This document shows positions 17,492-27,302 of a stretch of 64,000 nucleotides of DNA, piece after piece; position 1 is the first letter of the stretch; every line of letters starts with the position of its first letter. The DNA is from an uncultured Pelagibacteraceae bacterium (GTDB taxonomy: Bacteria > Pseudomonadota > Alphaproteobacteria > Pelagibacterales > Pelagibacteraceae). The stretch covers positions 85,001-149,000 of the forward strand of contig CACFOR010000003.1 of NCBI GenBank assembly GCA_902567785.1, in the 5' to 3' direction. Both the position numbers and the translations under genes were made by a program. Below the pieces are notes generated by a model that did not search any database, was not told the DNA's origin, and was given only the letters and a program-made list of their open reading frames with translations.

Positions 17492-18619
17492 ATGAAAGAT
17501 AATAAATATAAAAAAATACCAGTATTTGATATATCTCTATCAGAAAAAGAGAAAGAATTTGTTAACGATTGCCTTAATACATCTTTTATAGGGCAAGGAT
17601 CTTATGTAAAAAATTTTGAAAAAGAATTTAGTAAATTTGTTAATTGTGAATATGGAATTACTACAACAAGCGGAACTACCGCCCTACATTTAGCTTGCAA
17701 AGCTTTAGGAATTGGAAAGGATGATCAGGTTTTAGTATCTTCAAGTACTAATATGGCATGTGCTTTTGCCGTAGACTATTGTGGTGCAATTCCAATACCA
17801 ATTGATATTGATAAAGAAACATGGCAAATGGATGTGAGCAAAATTGAAGAAAAGATAAACAAAAAAACCAAGGCGATTATGGTAGTTCATCTTTTTGGAC
17901 ATCCAGTGGATATGGATCCAGTATTAAAAATTTCAAAAAAATATAATTTAAAAATAATTGAAGATTGCGCGGAAGCTCATGGAGTGGAATATAAAGGAAA
18001 GAAAGTGGGTTCAATAGGAGATGTGGGAGCTTTCAGTTTTTTTGCCAACAAAACAATAACCTGCGGTGAAGGAGGCATGGTTGTAACAAATTCTAAAGAA
18101 GTAGCAGAAAAGGCTAAAAGTCTTAAAAATTTATCTTACGGTAAAGTGAATAAATTTATTCATGATGATATAGGATTTAATTATAGATTGCCTAATATCA
18201 GTGCAGCATTAGGCTTAGCTCAATTTACATATATTGAAAAAATCTTTTCTGAAAAGAAAAGAATTTATAATAGATACAAAAAAAATCTTGAAAATATTAG
18301 AGGAATAAAAATTCCCGCCATTAGAGAGTGGGCTACGAAATATATAATGTGGGTTTTTAACGTTTATTTAGATCAAAGTTTTCCAATTACTAGAGATGAA
18401 CTGGTAAAAAGATTATCAGAAAAGAACATTGAAACAAGAAATGCATTTGTTCCTATTAATAAACAAACTATCTTAATAAAAAAATATGGTCTATTTAAAG
18501 AGAAAGACTGCCCTAATGCTAACTACATAATGGAAAATGGTTTTTATTTACCATCGGGAAACACGATTACCAATGAAGAAATTGACTTTGTTTCAGAAGA
18601 GATTAAAAAATTATCTTAA
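17492..18619 (+). CDS. DegT/DnrJ/EryC1/StrS aminotransferase, perosamine-synthase-like
   Basis: This 375-residue PLP enzyme aminates a nucleotide-linked keto-sugar. SGTTALHLACKALG (60-73) binds cofactor phosphate, IIEDCAEAHG holds Asp158 for the pyridine ring, and FFANKTITCGEGG holds the Schiff-base Lys187. Length and the SSTNMA..FGHPVDMD region are close to GDP-perosamine synthase. It lacks the extended iron-sulfur form of RfbH, so it would not serve the 3-dehydration of CDP-sugars. A Gmd-like dehydratase at 39124 could supply a keto-sugar, though it is far away. Confidence 0.85.
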   Translation: MKDNKYKKIPVFDISLSEKEKEFVNDCLNTSFIGQGSYVKNFEKEFSKFVNCEYGITTTSGTTALHLACKALGIGKDDQVLVSSSTNMACAFAVDYCGAIPIPIDIDKETWQMDVSKIEEKINKKTKAIMVVHLFGHPVDMDPVLKISKKYNLKIIEDCAEAHGVEYKGKKVGSIGDVGAFSFFANKTITCGEGGMVVTNSKEVAEKAKSLKNLSYGKVNKFIHDDIGFNYRLPNISAALGLAQFTYIEKIFSEKKRIYNRYKKNLENIRGIKIPAIREWATKYIMWVFNVYLDQSFPITRDELVKRLSEKNIETRNAFVPINKQTILIKKYGLFKEKDCPNANYIMENGFYLPSGNTITNEEIDFVSEEIKKLS

Positions 18620-18635
18620 ACTTATATAAATATCT

Positions 18636-19601
18636 ATGAATTTTGCAATAATCGGACTGGGCTCTTTTGGTATTAAAAGAGCACAAGCAATAAAAAATTC
18701 AAAAACTGCTAAATTATTATGTATTCACGATATAAGCAGTAAGAATTTAAATAAAGGTAAAGAAATTCTTAAGGTTCCAGAAAGTAGTTATGAACAAATT
18801 TTAAAAGATAAAAAAATTGAAGTAGTTTGCGTTTGTACTCCGAACAAATTTCACAAAAAAATAATTATAGATGTTTTAAATGCTGGAAAACATGTTTTTT
18901 GTGAAAAACCACTAGCAAAAAATTTAGTGGAAGCAGAAGAAATTTTTAATGTTGCAAAAAATTCAAAAAGCACACTTCAAGTTGGTTCAAATCATAGATT
19001 TTTTGAAAGTGTTAGATATGCAAAAAAACTTGTAGATGAGGATACAATAGGTGAAGTTTTAAGTTTTAATGGAAGAATCGGTCATAATGGAGAACGTTTA
19101 AAAGATACTTGGTTTTGGAAAAAAGATATAAGTGGCGGAGGGACGCTTTTAGATAATGGTTGTCATTTATTAGATTTATCAAGATTTTTTTTAGGAAATT
19201 TTGTTTCAGGAACTGGATTAACATCAAATGTTTATTGGAAAAATATTGAAGTTGAAGATACAGCTACTGGCGTTTTTACTACTAAGGAAGGAAGAACGGC
19301 AACAATATTTTGTTCATGGAGATTGCTCTCTGGATACTTTTTTTTTGAAATAAACGGCACAGATGGTTATATAAATGTTGATGGTAGATTTGATACTCAT
19401 GGCGGAGATAAGATTTTTTGGTCAACTAAAAAAGATAACAAATTTTATTCAAAAGATTTTAGTCATATAAAACCAAATTCATATCAATTAGAAATAGACA
19501 ATTTCATATCCAATATTAAAAATAATAGAAAATGCTCCCCCTCGGCCGAAGATGCCTTGGAGGTTATGAGAATGATTAATTTTATTTATAAAAACAATTG
19601 A
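18636..19601 (+). CDS. Gfo/Idh/MocA-family oxidoreductase
   Basis: This 321-residue NAD(P)-dependent dehydrogenase has an N-terminal Rossmann fold (FAIIGLGSFGIKRAQAIK), the nucleotide-side VVCVCTPNKFHKK and the catalytic-lysine motif HVFCEKPLAKN. The C-terminal substrate domain contains GGGTLLDNGCHLLDLSRF, where this family places its catalytic His. Such enzymes oxidise or reduce ring hydroxyls of activated sugars. It is flanked by an aminotransferase and a methyltransferase. The specific sugar is not readable. Confidence 0.85.
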   Translation: MNFAIIGLGSFGIKRAQAIKNSKTAKLLCIHDISSKNLNKGKEILKVPESSYEQILKDKKIEVVCVCTPNKFHKKIIIDVLNAGKHVFCEKPLAKNLVEAEEIFNVAKNSKSTLQVGSNHRFFESVRYAKKLVDEDTIGEVLSFNGRIGHNGERLKDTWFWKKDISGGGTLLDNGCHLLDLSRFFLGNFVSGTGLTSNVYWKNIEVEDTATGVFTTKEGRTATIFCSWRLLSGYFFFEINGTDGYINVDGRFDTHGGDKIFWSTKKDNKFYSKDFSHIKPNSYQLEIDNFISNIKNNRKCSPSAEDALEVMRMINFIYKNN

Positions 19602-19614
19602 TTAGTTATAAACA

Positions 19615-20373
19615 ATGACCTGCTTTGCTAAAGATTATTCAAATTTCTACGATCTCCTTTACAAAAACAAAAATTATAATAAAGAATTTTCATTTATAAA
19701 AAAAATTTTGAAAAACTTTTTAAAAAATCCAAAAACATTAATTGATTTGGGCTGTGGAACTGGAAAATATTCTAAATTAATGACAGATTTAGGATTAGAA
19801 GTTCATGGAATTGATAATAGTAAACATATGCTTAATATTGCTAGAAAAAAATACAAAGCAAATAAAAAGCTAAAATTTACCTATTCTGATATTAATAATT
19901 TAAATATTAAAAAAAAATTTGATATTGTATCAGCTCTATTTCATATTTTAAGTTATCAAATCAAGAAAAATAATATAAAAAAATTTTTTCAAATTTCACA
20001 AAAACTTTTAAAAAAAAATGGAATATTAATTTTTGATTTTTGGTATAAGGATGGAGTTTTAAATTTGAGAGAGCCCCTAAAATGTCGAAATGTAGAGAAT
20101 AAAAACTTTAAGATTTATAGAATTACAAGACCTAAGTTAATAAAAAAACTTGATCAAATTCATGACGAACATGAAATGATAATAATTAATAAAAAAAATA
20201 AAAAAGTTAAAATATTTAAAGAAACTCATAAAATGAGATTTTTCACAATAAAAACTATTAAAAAATATCTTAAATCAAATAAATTGAAATATTTAATTAG
20301 TTTAGATTTATCTACCAGTAGAACCGTAACAAAAAACAGTTGGGGTGCTTTAGTTGTAGCAAAAAAAATATAA
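19615..20373 (+). CDS. Class I SAM-dependent methyltransferase
   Basis: This 252-residue protein has motif I as LIDLGCGTGKYSKLM (near residue 47), the acidic loop VHGIDNSKHMLNIARKKY and FDIVSALFHILSY as motif II. The C-terminal DLSTSRTVTKNSWGALVVAKK resembles the end of small-molecule methyltransferases found in sugar and polyketide clusters. It probably methylates a hydroxyl or amino group on a surface sugar. Position specificity is unknown. Confidence 0.82.
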   Translation: MTCFAKDYSNFYDLLYKNKNYNKEFSFIKKILKNFLKNPKTLIDLGCGTGKYSKLMTDLGLEVHGIDNSKHMLNIARKKYKANKKLKFTYSDINNLNIKKKFDIVSALFHILSYQIKKNNIKKFFQISQKLLKKNGILIFDFWYKDGVLNLREPLKCRNVENKNFKIYRITRPKLIKKLDQIHDEHEMIIINKKNKKVKIFKETHKMRFFTIKTIKKYLKSNKLKYLISLDLSTSRTVTKNSWGALVVAKKI

Positions 20374-20378
20374 AATTT

Positions 20379-21605
20379 ATGAATGAGCAAAAGAAAATAG
20401 GAATTTTTATAGATTCAAATAAAAAGTCTGGTGGGGCATATCAGGAACTTTTATATACAATCAATAATATTAAAAAAAATAATAAAGATAATTTTAAATT
20501 TGTTATCATTTGTACATCAAAAAACCTTGATTTAAGATTAGAAAATCAAAATTTAGAACTTCATTATTTTTCAATGAATGCGATAGAAAGATATGTTTGC
20601 TATTTAAGAAATTTTGGTTCTTTCATAAGAAGATTTAAGAAATATTATTTTTTTAAAAATAAATTTGAAAAATTTTTAAAAAAAATAAATGTTGACCTTG
20701 TTTATTTTACTGGTCCATCTCAGTTCTCATTATATCTTGAGAATACAAAATTTTTTATTACCGTACCGGATGTGAGCCATCGCGAAAATTTAGAATTTCC
20801 CGAAATTGTCGATTCTTCTGAATTTGAAAGAAAAGATGAAATTTTAAGGAATTCTTTACCGAGAGCATTGGCAGTAATTACAAATTCAAATATTATAAAA
20901 AAAAGAATTTCTTTCTTTTATGGAATTTTAGAAGAAAAAATTTTTATAATTAATCATCAACCGTCCAATTCAATTGACACCTTTCAAGAAGTTGACAAAA
21001 TAAAACAAAAAAAGGTCAGGGAATTATATAAGTTACCTAAAAATTATATATTTTATCCCTCAATGTATTTACCACACAAAAATCATAAAAATTTAGTCGA
21101 TGCTTTAAAAATTTTAATATTTCACTTTAAAATTGATATGAAAATAGTTTGTTGTGGAAATGATATAGGATATTTAAATAATTTAAAAAAATACGTAGAT
21201 AGGGAAGGTTTGTCCAAAAATATATTTTTCTTAGATTTTATTGAAGATGATGATTTACCTTACCTATATCTAGATGCTTTTGCTCTAGTAATGCCTTCAT
21301 TAATAGGACCCACTAATATTCCACCGTGGGAAGCTTTTAAAATGAAAGTTCCTGTAATTTATTCCGAATCTCAGGGAATTAAAGAAGTTTTGGGTGATGC
21401 AGTATATTATGTAAATCCTTTGGAACCCCAAAGTATTGCTCAGGGGATAAAAGAAATTTTTGAAAATGAACAAATAAAGAAGGATCTAATTTCAAAAGGA
21501 GAGAAAAGACTTAATGAAGTAAGATCAAAAAATGAATTTATCCATTTTTTTGAAATTATAAAAAGATATAAAAAATTTAAATCTACATGGGAATTTAGTA
21601 AATAA
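20379..21605 (+). CDS. Glycosyltransferase family 4-like (GT-B)
   Basis: This 408-residue protein starts at ATG 20379 (MNEQKKIGIFIDSN); an upstream in-frame start inside the methyltransferase is less likely. YIFYPSMYLPHKNHKNLVDAL is the GT4 nucleotide-contact strand, and ALVMPSLIGPTNIPPWEAFKMKVPVI holds the late motif that binds the donor diphosphate. The family adds sugars from nucleotide donors on the cytoplasmic side of the inner membrane. Donor and acceptor are not predictable. Confidence 0.85.
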   Translation: MNEQKKIGIFIDSNKKSGGAYQELLYTINNIKKNNKDNFKFVIICTSKNLDLRLENQNLELHYFSMNAIERYVCYLRNFGSFIRRFKKYYFFKNKFEKFLKKINVDLVYFTGPSQFSLYLENTKFFITVPDVSHRENLEFPEIVDSSEFERKDEILRNSLPRALAVITNSNIIKKRISFFYGILEEKIFIINHQPSNSIDTFQEVDKIKQKKVRELYKLPKNYIFYPSMYLPHKNHKNLVDALKILIFHFKIDMKIVCCGNDIGYLNNLKKYVDREGLSKNIFFLDFIEDDDLPYLYLDAFALVMPSLIGPTNIPPWEAFKMKVPVIYSESQGIKEVLGDAVYYVNPLEPQSIAQGIKEIFENEQIKKDLISKGEKRLNEVRSKNEFIHFFEIIKRYKKFKSTWEFSK

Positions 21606-21618
21606 AATATTTAATTAT

Positions 21619-22725
21619 ATGAAAAGAACAATAAAACTTAATTATTACAAAGCATTTAAAAATAAAAAGGTTTTAATTACAGGGCACACAGGCTTTAAAG
21701 GTTCCTGGTTATCTTTATGGCTTAAAGTTTTAGGAGCAAAAGTTACTGGAATATCAATAAATGTACCAACTTCACCGTCCCACTTTAATGCTATTAAATT
21801 AAAAAATAGAATAAATGATATAAGAATAGATATAAGAAATTTAAAAACATTAAAAAAAATCTTTAAAAAAACAAAACCAGACTATGTATTTCATCTTGCT
21901 GCACAATCTTTAGTAAAAAAATCTTTCTCTAATCCTATGTATACATGGCAAACAAATACAATTGGTACTCTTAATGTACTAGAGTGCTTGAAAGAATTGA
22001 GAAACAATTGCGTAGCTGTAATTATTACAAGTGATAAAAGTTATAAAAATTTAGAAATTAAAAGAGGATATCGGGAGAACGATATATTAGGAGGGAAGGA
22101 TCCCTATAGTGCATCAAAAGCATCAGCAGAATTAGGGATACAATCTTATATTGACTCTTTTTTTTCACTCAAAAAAACTAACATATTAATTGGTATTGCT
22201 AGAGCAGGGAATGTAATAGGGGGAGGAGATTGGTCTGAAAACCGATTAATACCTGATTGTGTAAAATCTTGGTCAAAAAATAAAAAAGTTTTTATAAGAA
22301 ATCCTAGATCTACAAGGCCTTGGCAACACGTTTTGGAGGCAGTTTCAGGTTATATGCTTTTAGCTTTAAGCTTAAAAAAAAACAAAAAGCTTCATGGAGA
22401 AGCTTTTAATTTCGGGCCAAATAATACTAAAAATTATAATGTAATTTTTTTAGTTAACTTAATGAAAAAATATTGGAAAAAAGTTTCTTGGAAATTAACA
22501 AACAAAAAAAAACAAAATTTTTATGAATCTAATCTATTAAAGTTAAATTGTAATAAATCTAAAATTTATTTAAAATGGAAAAGTATTTTAAATTTTAAAG
22601 AAACAACCTATATGGTTGCTACTTGGTACAAAAATTATTATTTACAACCAAAAAAAATTTATTCAATTTCAATAAATCAAATAAAAGAATACGATAAATT
22701 ATTAAAAAAAAGATCAATTAAATGA
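21619..22725 (+). CDS. rfbG: CDP-glucose 4,6-dehydratase
   Basis: This 368-residue extended SDR begins with KKVLITGHTGFKGSWLSLWL, the form of the Rossmann motif typical of RfbG. It continues with HLAAQSLVKKSFSNP and the catalytic YSASKASAE (YxxxK), with VIITSDKSYKN earlier. It makes CDP-4-keto-6-deoxyglucose, the start of several 3,6-dideoxy or branched sugars. The cytidylyltransferase that supplies CDP-glucose follows with a 4-nt overlap (ATGA), which supports the assignment strongly. Confidence 0.92.
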   Translation: MKRTIKLNYYKAFKNKKVLITGHTGFKGSWLSLWLKVLGAKVTGISINVPTSPSHFNAIKLKNRINDIRIDIRNLKTLKKIFKKTKPDYVFHLAAQSLVKKSFSNPMYTWQTNTIGTLNVLECLKELRNNCVAVIITSDKSYKNLEIKRGYRENDILGGKDPYSASKASAELGIQSYIDSFFSLKKTNILIGIARAGNVIGGGDWSENRLIPDCVKSWSKNKKVFIRNPRSTRPWQHVLEAVSGYMLLALSLKKNKKLHGEAFNFGPNNTKNYNVIFLVNLMKKYWKKVSWKLTNKKKQNFYESNLLKLNCNKSKIYLKWKSILNFKETTYMVATWYKNYYLQPKKIYSISINQIKEYDKLLKKRSIK

Positions 22726-23414
22726 AGGTAGTTATATTAGCAGGAGGTTTTGGTACGCGATTATCAGAATATACCAAGACAATACCAAAGCCCATGATTA
22801 ATGTTGGAGGAAAACCTATCCTTTTACACATCATGAAGTTGTATGCAAAGCATGGGTTTAAAAATTTTTATATCGCTTTGGGTTATAAGGGAGAAATGAT
22901 CAAAAAATTTTTTAATAAAAAATTTTATGATTGGAATATAAATCTCATAGAAACTGGAAAAAATACTATGACGGGCGGTAGATTAAAAAGATTAAAAAAA
23001 TATATTGGAAACGAAACATTTATGATGACCTATGGAGATGGTTTATCTAATGTAAATTTAAAAAAATTATATAAATTCCACAAAAGAAATAAAAAAACAG
23101 TGACTTTAACAGCAGTAAGGCCTCCAGCTAGATTCGGTGCTTTAAAAATAAAAGGACAGAATGTTGTATACTTTAAAGAAAAATCAACCTTAGATGAAGG
23201 TTGGATTAATGGAGGTTTTTTTGTAATGGAACCAAAATTTTTTAAACTTATAAAAAATGATAGAACATATTTAGAAAGAGAACCTTTAGAAAAAGCTACC
23301 AAAACAAAACAACTTGCAGCATTTAAGCATAAAGGATTTTGGCAGTGTATGGATACAAAAAGAGATAAAGATAAACTTAACAATATTTTAAAAAGTAGAA
23401 AAATTAAATTTTGA
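22722..23414 (+). CDS. rfbF: Glucose-1-phosphate cytidylyltransferase
   Basis: This 230-residue nucleotidyltransferase begins VVILAGGFGTRLSEYTKTIP, with PKPMINVGGKPILLHIMKLY, the RfbF signature. MMTYGDGLSNVN is the metal-binding strand, and FWQCMDTKRDKDKL the conserved C-terminal motif. It is somewhat shorter than typical RfbF (~257), ending soon after that motif. It makes CDP-glucose for the overlapping dehydratase gene. Confidence 0.92.
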   Translation: MKVVILAGGFGTRLSEYTKTIPKPMINVGGKPILLHIMKLYAKHGFKNFYIALGYKGEMIKKFFNKKFYDWNINLIETGKNTMTGGRLKRLKKYIGNETFMMTYGDGLSNVNLKKLYKFHKRNKKTVTLTAVRPPARFGALKIKGQNVVYFKEKSTLDEGWINGGFFVMEPKFFKLIKNDRTYLEREPLEKATKTKQLAAFKHKGFWQCMDTKRDKDKLNNILKSRKIKF

Positions 23415-24331
23415 GTTTAAAAAAAAATATATTAATAGTTGGAGGTACCGGGTTCATTGGTTATCATCTTGCAAAAAAATCTTTGCAAAAAGGGTGGAAA
23501 GTAACCAGTGTTTCTTCTAGATCTCCAAAAAAAATAAGATATTTAAAAAAAGTTACATATATACGTTGCGATATTACAAAAAAAAAATTATTAACAAAAA
23601 GAATCAATAAACCTTTCGACTATGTTGTAAATCTTGGTGGTTACGTAGATCATTCAAATAAAAAGAGAACTTTTAAAAGTCATTACATAGGATGTAAAAA
23701 TTTAACTGAAATTTTTCTAAAAAAAAAGACTTTGTCATTCGTTCAGATAGGAAGTAGCTTAGAATATGGTTCTTCAAATTCGCCTCAAAAAGAGAGTATT
23801 AAATGTAATTTAAAATCTATTAAATCAGTTTATGGAAAAGCAAAGTTATTGTCTTCAATGCATGTAATTAATTTATTCAGGAAAAAAAAATTTCCCACAA
23901 CTGTTTTAAGATTATATCTAGTTTATGGACCAAGACAAGATACTAATCGTTTTCTGCCAATTATAATTAGTGGATGTATTAAAAATAAAAAATTTCCTTG
24001 TTCTAATGGAAAACAATTAAGAGATTTTGTTTATATTGATGATGCCATAGATGCTATAATCAAATCGCTAACAAATAAAAATTCACGAGGACAAATAATA
24101 AACATTGGATCTGGTAAACCTAAAAAAATTCTAGATGTAATTGAAAAAGTAAAAAAAATTTCAAAAGGCGGATACCCCCAATATGGAATGTTTAAATTAA
24201 GGAAATTTGAAATTCCAAAGTTATATCCCAATGTTAAAAAAGCAAAAAACAAAATTAATTGGAGTCCGAAAATTACTTTTGAAAAAGGGCTTAAATCAAC
24301 AATAAAATTCTATAGAAACTATGGAATCTAA
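23411..24331 (+). CDS. NAD-dependent epimerase/dehydratase, probably acting on the CDP-sugar
   Basis: This 306-residue extended SDR has the Rossmann loop ILIVGGTGFIGYHLA and active-site residues in QIGSSLEYGSSNSPQ and YGKAKLLSS (YxxxK). It overlaps rfbF by 4 nt and appears to start at TTG 23411 (TTGA junction), a rare start but the only one that keeps the glycine motif near the N-terminus. Its place directly after rfbGF suggests it reduces or epimerises the CDP-4-keto-6-deoxy sugar, as paratose/abequose-type synthases do. Confidence 0.8.
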   Translation: MSLKKNILIVGGTGFIGYHLAKKSLQKGWKVTSVSSRSPKKIRYLKKVTYIRCDITKKKLLTKRINKPFDYVVNLGGYVDHSNKKRTFKSHYIGCKNLTEIFLKKKTLSFVQIGSSLEYGSSNSPQKESIKCNLKSIKSVYGKAKLLSSMHVINLFRKKKFPTTVLRLYLVYGPRQDTNRFLPIIISGCIKNKKFPCSNGKQLRDFVYIDDAIDAIIKSLTNKNSRGQIINIGSGKPKKILDVIEKVKKISKGGYPQYGMFKLRKFEIPKLYPNVKKAKNKINWSPKITFEKGLKSTIKFYRNYGI

Positions 24332-25226
24332 TAATAAACCTTTCATCAGCGTAATTATGAACTGTTACAATGGTGAAAAATATTTATCGGAAAGTGTTGA
24401 AAGTGTCCTAGCTCAAACTTACCAAAATTGGGAATTAATCTTCTGGGATAACAAATCTAAAGATAAAAGTGCGGCTATCTTTAATAGCTATAAAGATAAA
24501 AGACTTAAATATTTTTGTTCTAACGAACATACATCTTTGTATAAAGGTAGAAATTTGGCTATTGAAAAATCAAAAGGTGAATTTGTTTCATTCTTAGATA
24601 CTGATGATATGTGGGATACAAGAAAACTTGAATTGCAAATTCCATATTTTAAAAATCCAGAAGTAGGATTAGTTTTTTCAAATTTTTTTATGGTTAAAGA
24701 AAACTTAAAAAAAAAAAAATTATATATAAATAAAAAGTTACCTCGTGGTAATATTTATAATGAATTAATCAATAACTATACAATAGGAATTTTAACCACA
24801 ATGATAAGAAAAAAATTATATTTATCATCAGAAAAAAAATTTGATGAAAGATTTTCAATAGTTGGTGATTTTGATTTATTTTTAAGACTTTCAAAAAATT
24901 GCATATGCGAAAGTATACAAGAACCATTAGCATTTTATAGAATACACGGAAAAAATTTATCCACACTAGATAGAGAAATAAAAGAAATGCAAATATGGTT
25001 AGAGGAAAATAAAATTGATTTAAATAATTCACAGATAGAAAAAATAAAAGAAAATATAGATTATAAAAAATTTTTAAATTTTAAAACTAGTGGAAAATTT
25101 ACAAAAAGCTTAAAATTCCTATTAAATTCAAATATTAGCCTATTTAGTTTAAAAAATTTATTTGTACTTATATCTCCAAATATCTTATTAAAGAAATTAC
25201 TGTGGTTTCATAATGATTTTGACTAA
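24321..25226 (+). CDS. Glycosyltransferase family 2
   Basis: This 301-residue inverting GT-A enzyme begins FISVIMNCYNGEKYLSESVESV, and its DxD-like metal motif is in FVSFLDTDDMWDTRKLELQI. The acceptor-side strand FDERFSIVGDFDLFLRLSKN follows around residue 180. It overlaps the SDR before it by 11 nt and the ligase/polymerase gene after it by 14 nt. It adds one sugar to a surface glycan, most simply the CDP-derived deoxyhexose, but this is inference. Confidence 0.87.
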   Translation: MESNNKPFISVIMNCYNGEKYLSESVESVLAQTYQNWELIFWDNKSKDKSAAIFNSYKDKRLKYFCSNEHTSLYKGRNLAIEKSKGEFVSFLDTDDMWDTRKLELQIPYFKNPEVGLVFSNFFMVKENLKKKKLYINKKLPRGNIYNELINNYTIGILTTMIRKKLYLSSEKKFDERFSIVGDFDLFLRLSKNCICESIQEPLAFYRIHGKNLSTLDREIKEMQIWLEENKIDLNNSQIEKIKENIDYKKFLNFKTSGKFTKSLKFLLNSNISLFSLKNLFVLISPNILLKKLLWFHNDFD

Positions 25227-26613
25227 AAAAAAAACTAAATTTGATTCTTTTCTATTAACTAATCTTGTATTTGCCTTTTTTCCCATAGCTTTCATTTTAG
25301 GAAATTTATTTATTAATTTAAATCTTTTATTGTTTTGTTGCATAGGAATCTTTCATTTAAAATCAAAATTTTTAAAAGATGATTACGATTATATAATTAA
25401 GATTATTTTTTTATTTTTTTTCTTAGTTTTTGTATCAACAGCGTTAAGTTTTATAAAATCATCATATGTCCACGGCTTTGACATTATAGATTTTGAGAGG
25501 CTAATTAAATCTATATTATTTTTTAGATTTTTTTTATTGTTAGTAGTTATATGTTTTTTAATTAAATACGAAATATTAAATACTAAATATTTTTTCATTT
25601 GTTGTGCTTTTTTTCCAATATTTATAAGTTTAGATGTAACTTTTCAGTACATATTTGGCTTCAATATTATTGGATTGAAAAATTTTATTACTTATATTGA
25701 TACAACACCTATTCCAGGTTCTGAAGGAGCTTACAACAGCAGTTTTTTTGGAGATGAAAAAATTGCGGGTAGTTACATAAATAGTTTTTCTTTTTTTTCA
25801 ATAATATTTTTAATTTTTACTTTAAAAAATGAAAATAAGTTTAAATCAACTTTAATAATCACAGCTATATCAATTTTAGGTACAGGAATACTTCTTTCTG
25901 GAAATAGAATGCCCATAATATTATTTTTAATTGGATTATTTCTTCTCTTTATATTGAAAAAGAATATCAAAAAAATAATAATTTTAAGCTACATAAGTCT
26001 ATTTTTAATTTATAGTTCTATATCTTTGTTTGATGAAAGAAGAGCAATAACTTTTAAATATTTTTATCTACAGTTTAAAGATGGAATAGCTTTATTATCA
26101 AAACCAAAAGAAAAAACTGAAATAGCTAATCAGGAAAAGAAAAAAATTATATCAGATGATTTTGAATTTTTTTGGGTAACACCAGATACTCTTGGAGGGC
26201 ATATGCAATTAATTTTAACAGCTTTAGATATTTGGGATAAAAATAAATTTTTTGGAAATGGAATTAAATCTTTTAGAAAAGATTGTGGAAAATTGCAAGC
26301 ACATCAAAAAAATAGACTTTGTTCAAACCATCCTCATAATTACTACATTGAAATATTGACTGAATCTGGAGTTCTTGGGCTTGCTTGTATATCTATTATT
26401 GGGTTTTTCTTTATTATATTTATTTTTAAAAACTTTAAAATATTAGGAAAAAACAATAAAGAAAATTTAATATTATTGGCAGCCACAACTAGTTTGATCT
26501 TGGAAACATTTCCATTAAAAAGCACAGGAAGTATTTTTACAACTTATAATGCCACATATATAATATTAATCGCAGGTATTTTATTAAGTTACAAAAAAAA
26601 ACTGTTTATTTGA
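25213..26613 (+). CDS. O-antigen ligase/Wzy-like polymerase family membrane protein
   Basis: This 466-residue protein has about ten to twelve hydrophobic helices and one large polar loop (residues ~270-390) that ends HPHNYYIEILTESGVLGL, the signature of the O-antigen ligase/Wzy_C family. Such proteins either join finished polysaccharide to lipid A core (WaaL) or polymerise repeat units (Wzy), and sequence alone does not separate the two. The 3' end overlaps the convergent GT2 gene by 8 nt. Confidence 0.83.
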   Translation: MILTKKKTKFDSFLLTNLVFAFFPIAFILGNLFINLNLLLFCCIGIFHLKSKFLKDDYDYIIKIIFLFFFLVFVSTALSFIKSSYVHGFDIIDFERLIKSILFFRFFLLLVVICFLIKYEILNTKYFFICCAFFPIFISLDVTFQYIFGFNIIGLKNFITYIDTTPIPGSEGAYNSSFFGDEKIAGSYINSFSFFSIIFLIFTLKNENKFKSTLIITAISILGTGILLSGNRMPIILFLIGLFLLFILKKNIKKIIILSYISLFLIYSSISLFDERRAITFKYFYLQFKDGIALLSKPKEKTEIANQEKKKIISDDFEFFWVTPDTLGGHMQLILTALDIWDKNKFFGNGIKSFRKDCGKLQAHQKNRLCSNHPHNYYIEILTESGVLGLACISIIGFFFIIFIFKNFKILGKNNKENLILLAATTSLILETFPLKSTGSIFTTYNATYIILIAGILLSYKKKLFI

Positions 26614-27301
26614 AAAGGTTTTTTAAAATTGAATATATAAGCCAGTAAATATAGTAAGGTATCCATTTAAAGATTTTAAAATTACTTTTTCTATTTTCTA
26701 TTTCTATCCATTTGCTAGGTATTTCTACAATTTTTAGGTTTAAAAAATAAGATTTTGCAACTAATTCTAAAGCAAAAGTAAATCCAGTAGTAGAATCAAA
26801 TGTAATTTTATTTTTTAAATTTGACGAAAACATTTTAAATGCATTTGTACAATCTCTAAATGGTATTCTTGCTACAAAATATATTAAATGTGAACCTGCT
26901 CTAGTAATAATCTCTTTTATTTTTGCTGCTCCTATCATCTCTCCACCCAAAACAAATCGGGAAGGAATAACTAAATCCGCACCTTCATCAATAATTTTAA
27001 CCATCCGGTTTATTATTTTTATATTTTCAAAATCATCAGCCATATAGACCAAAATTATTTCTGCAGTAGAAGATTCTATTCCTTTAACAATAGCAGAATT
27101 AGGTCCCTTGTTAGGATTTTTTATTAATGTAATTTGATTTTTTGTTTTAATTTCTTTTAAGTATTTTAACGTTGTGTCTGTTTCAGAATCATAACAAATT
27201 AAAATTCTAAAATTACAAGCAATCTCATCTTCTAGAGATTTTATAAGTCGCAAGATGTTTTGATCTTCATTATAAACTGGAATTATTATATCTAATTTCA
27301 T
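26606..27301 (-). CDS. Glycosyltransferase family 2 (dolichol-phosphate-sugar-synthase-like)
   Basis: This protein is about 231 residues long from the ATG whose complement lies at 27299-27301. A longer frame would extend 16 residues into the neighbour. LDIIIPVYNEDQNILRLIKS is the GT2 start, LVYMADDFENIKII the metal motif, and FRDCTNAFKMFSSN the acceptor region typical of DPM1-like enzymes. There is only a weak hydrophobic tail. It pairs with the leftward methyltransferase gene (1-nt gap), so the two form a short reverse-strand unit inside a rightward region. Confidence 0.84.
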   Translation of the reverse strand: MKLDIIIPVYNEDQNILRLIKSLEDEIACNFRILICYDSETDTTLKYLKEIKTKNQITLIKNPNKGPNSAIVKGIESSTAEIILVYMADDFENIKIINRMVKIIDEGADLVIPSRFVLGGEMIGAAKIKEIITRAGSHLIYFVARIPFRDCTNAFKMFSSNLKNKITFDSTTGFTFALELVAKSYFLNLKIVEIPSKWIEIENRKSNFKIFKWIPYYIYWLIYSILKNLFK

Positions 27302-27302
27302 T

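Noticed and set aside
17492..18619. RfbH (CDP-4-keto-6-deoxyglucose 3-dehydrase)
   Set aside because: The protein is about 60 residues shorter than RfbH and has the usual Schiff-base Lys of ordinary sugar aminotransferases, so perosamine-synthase-like is better.
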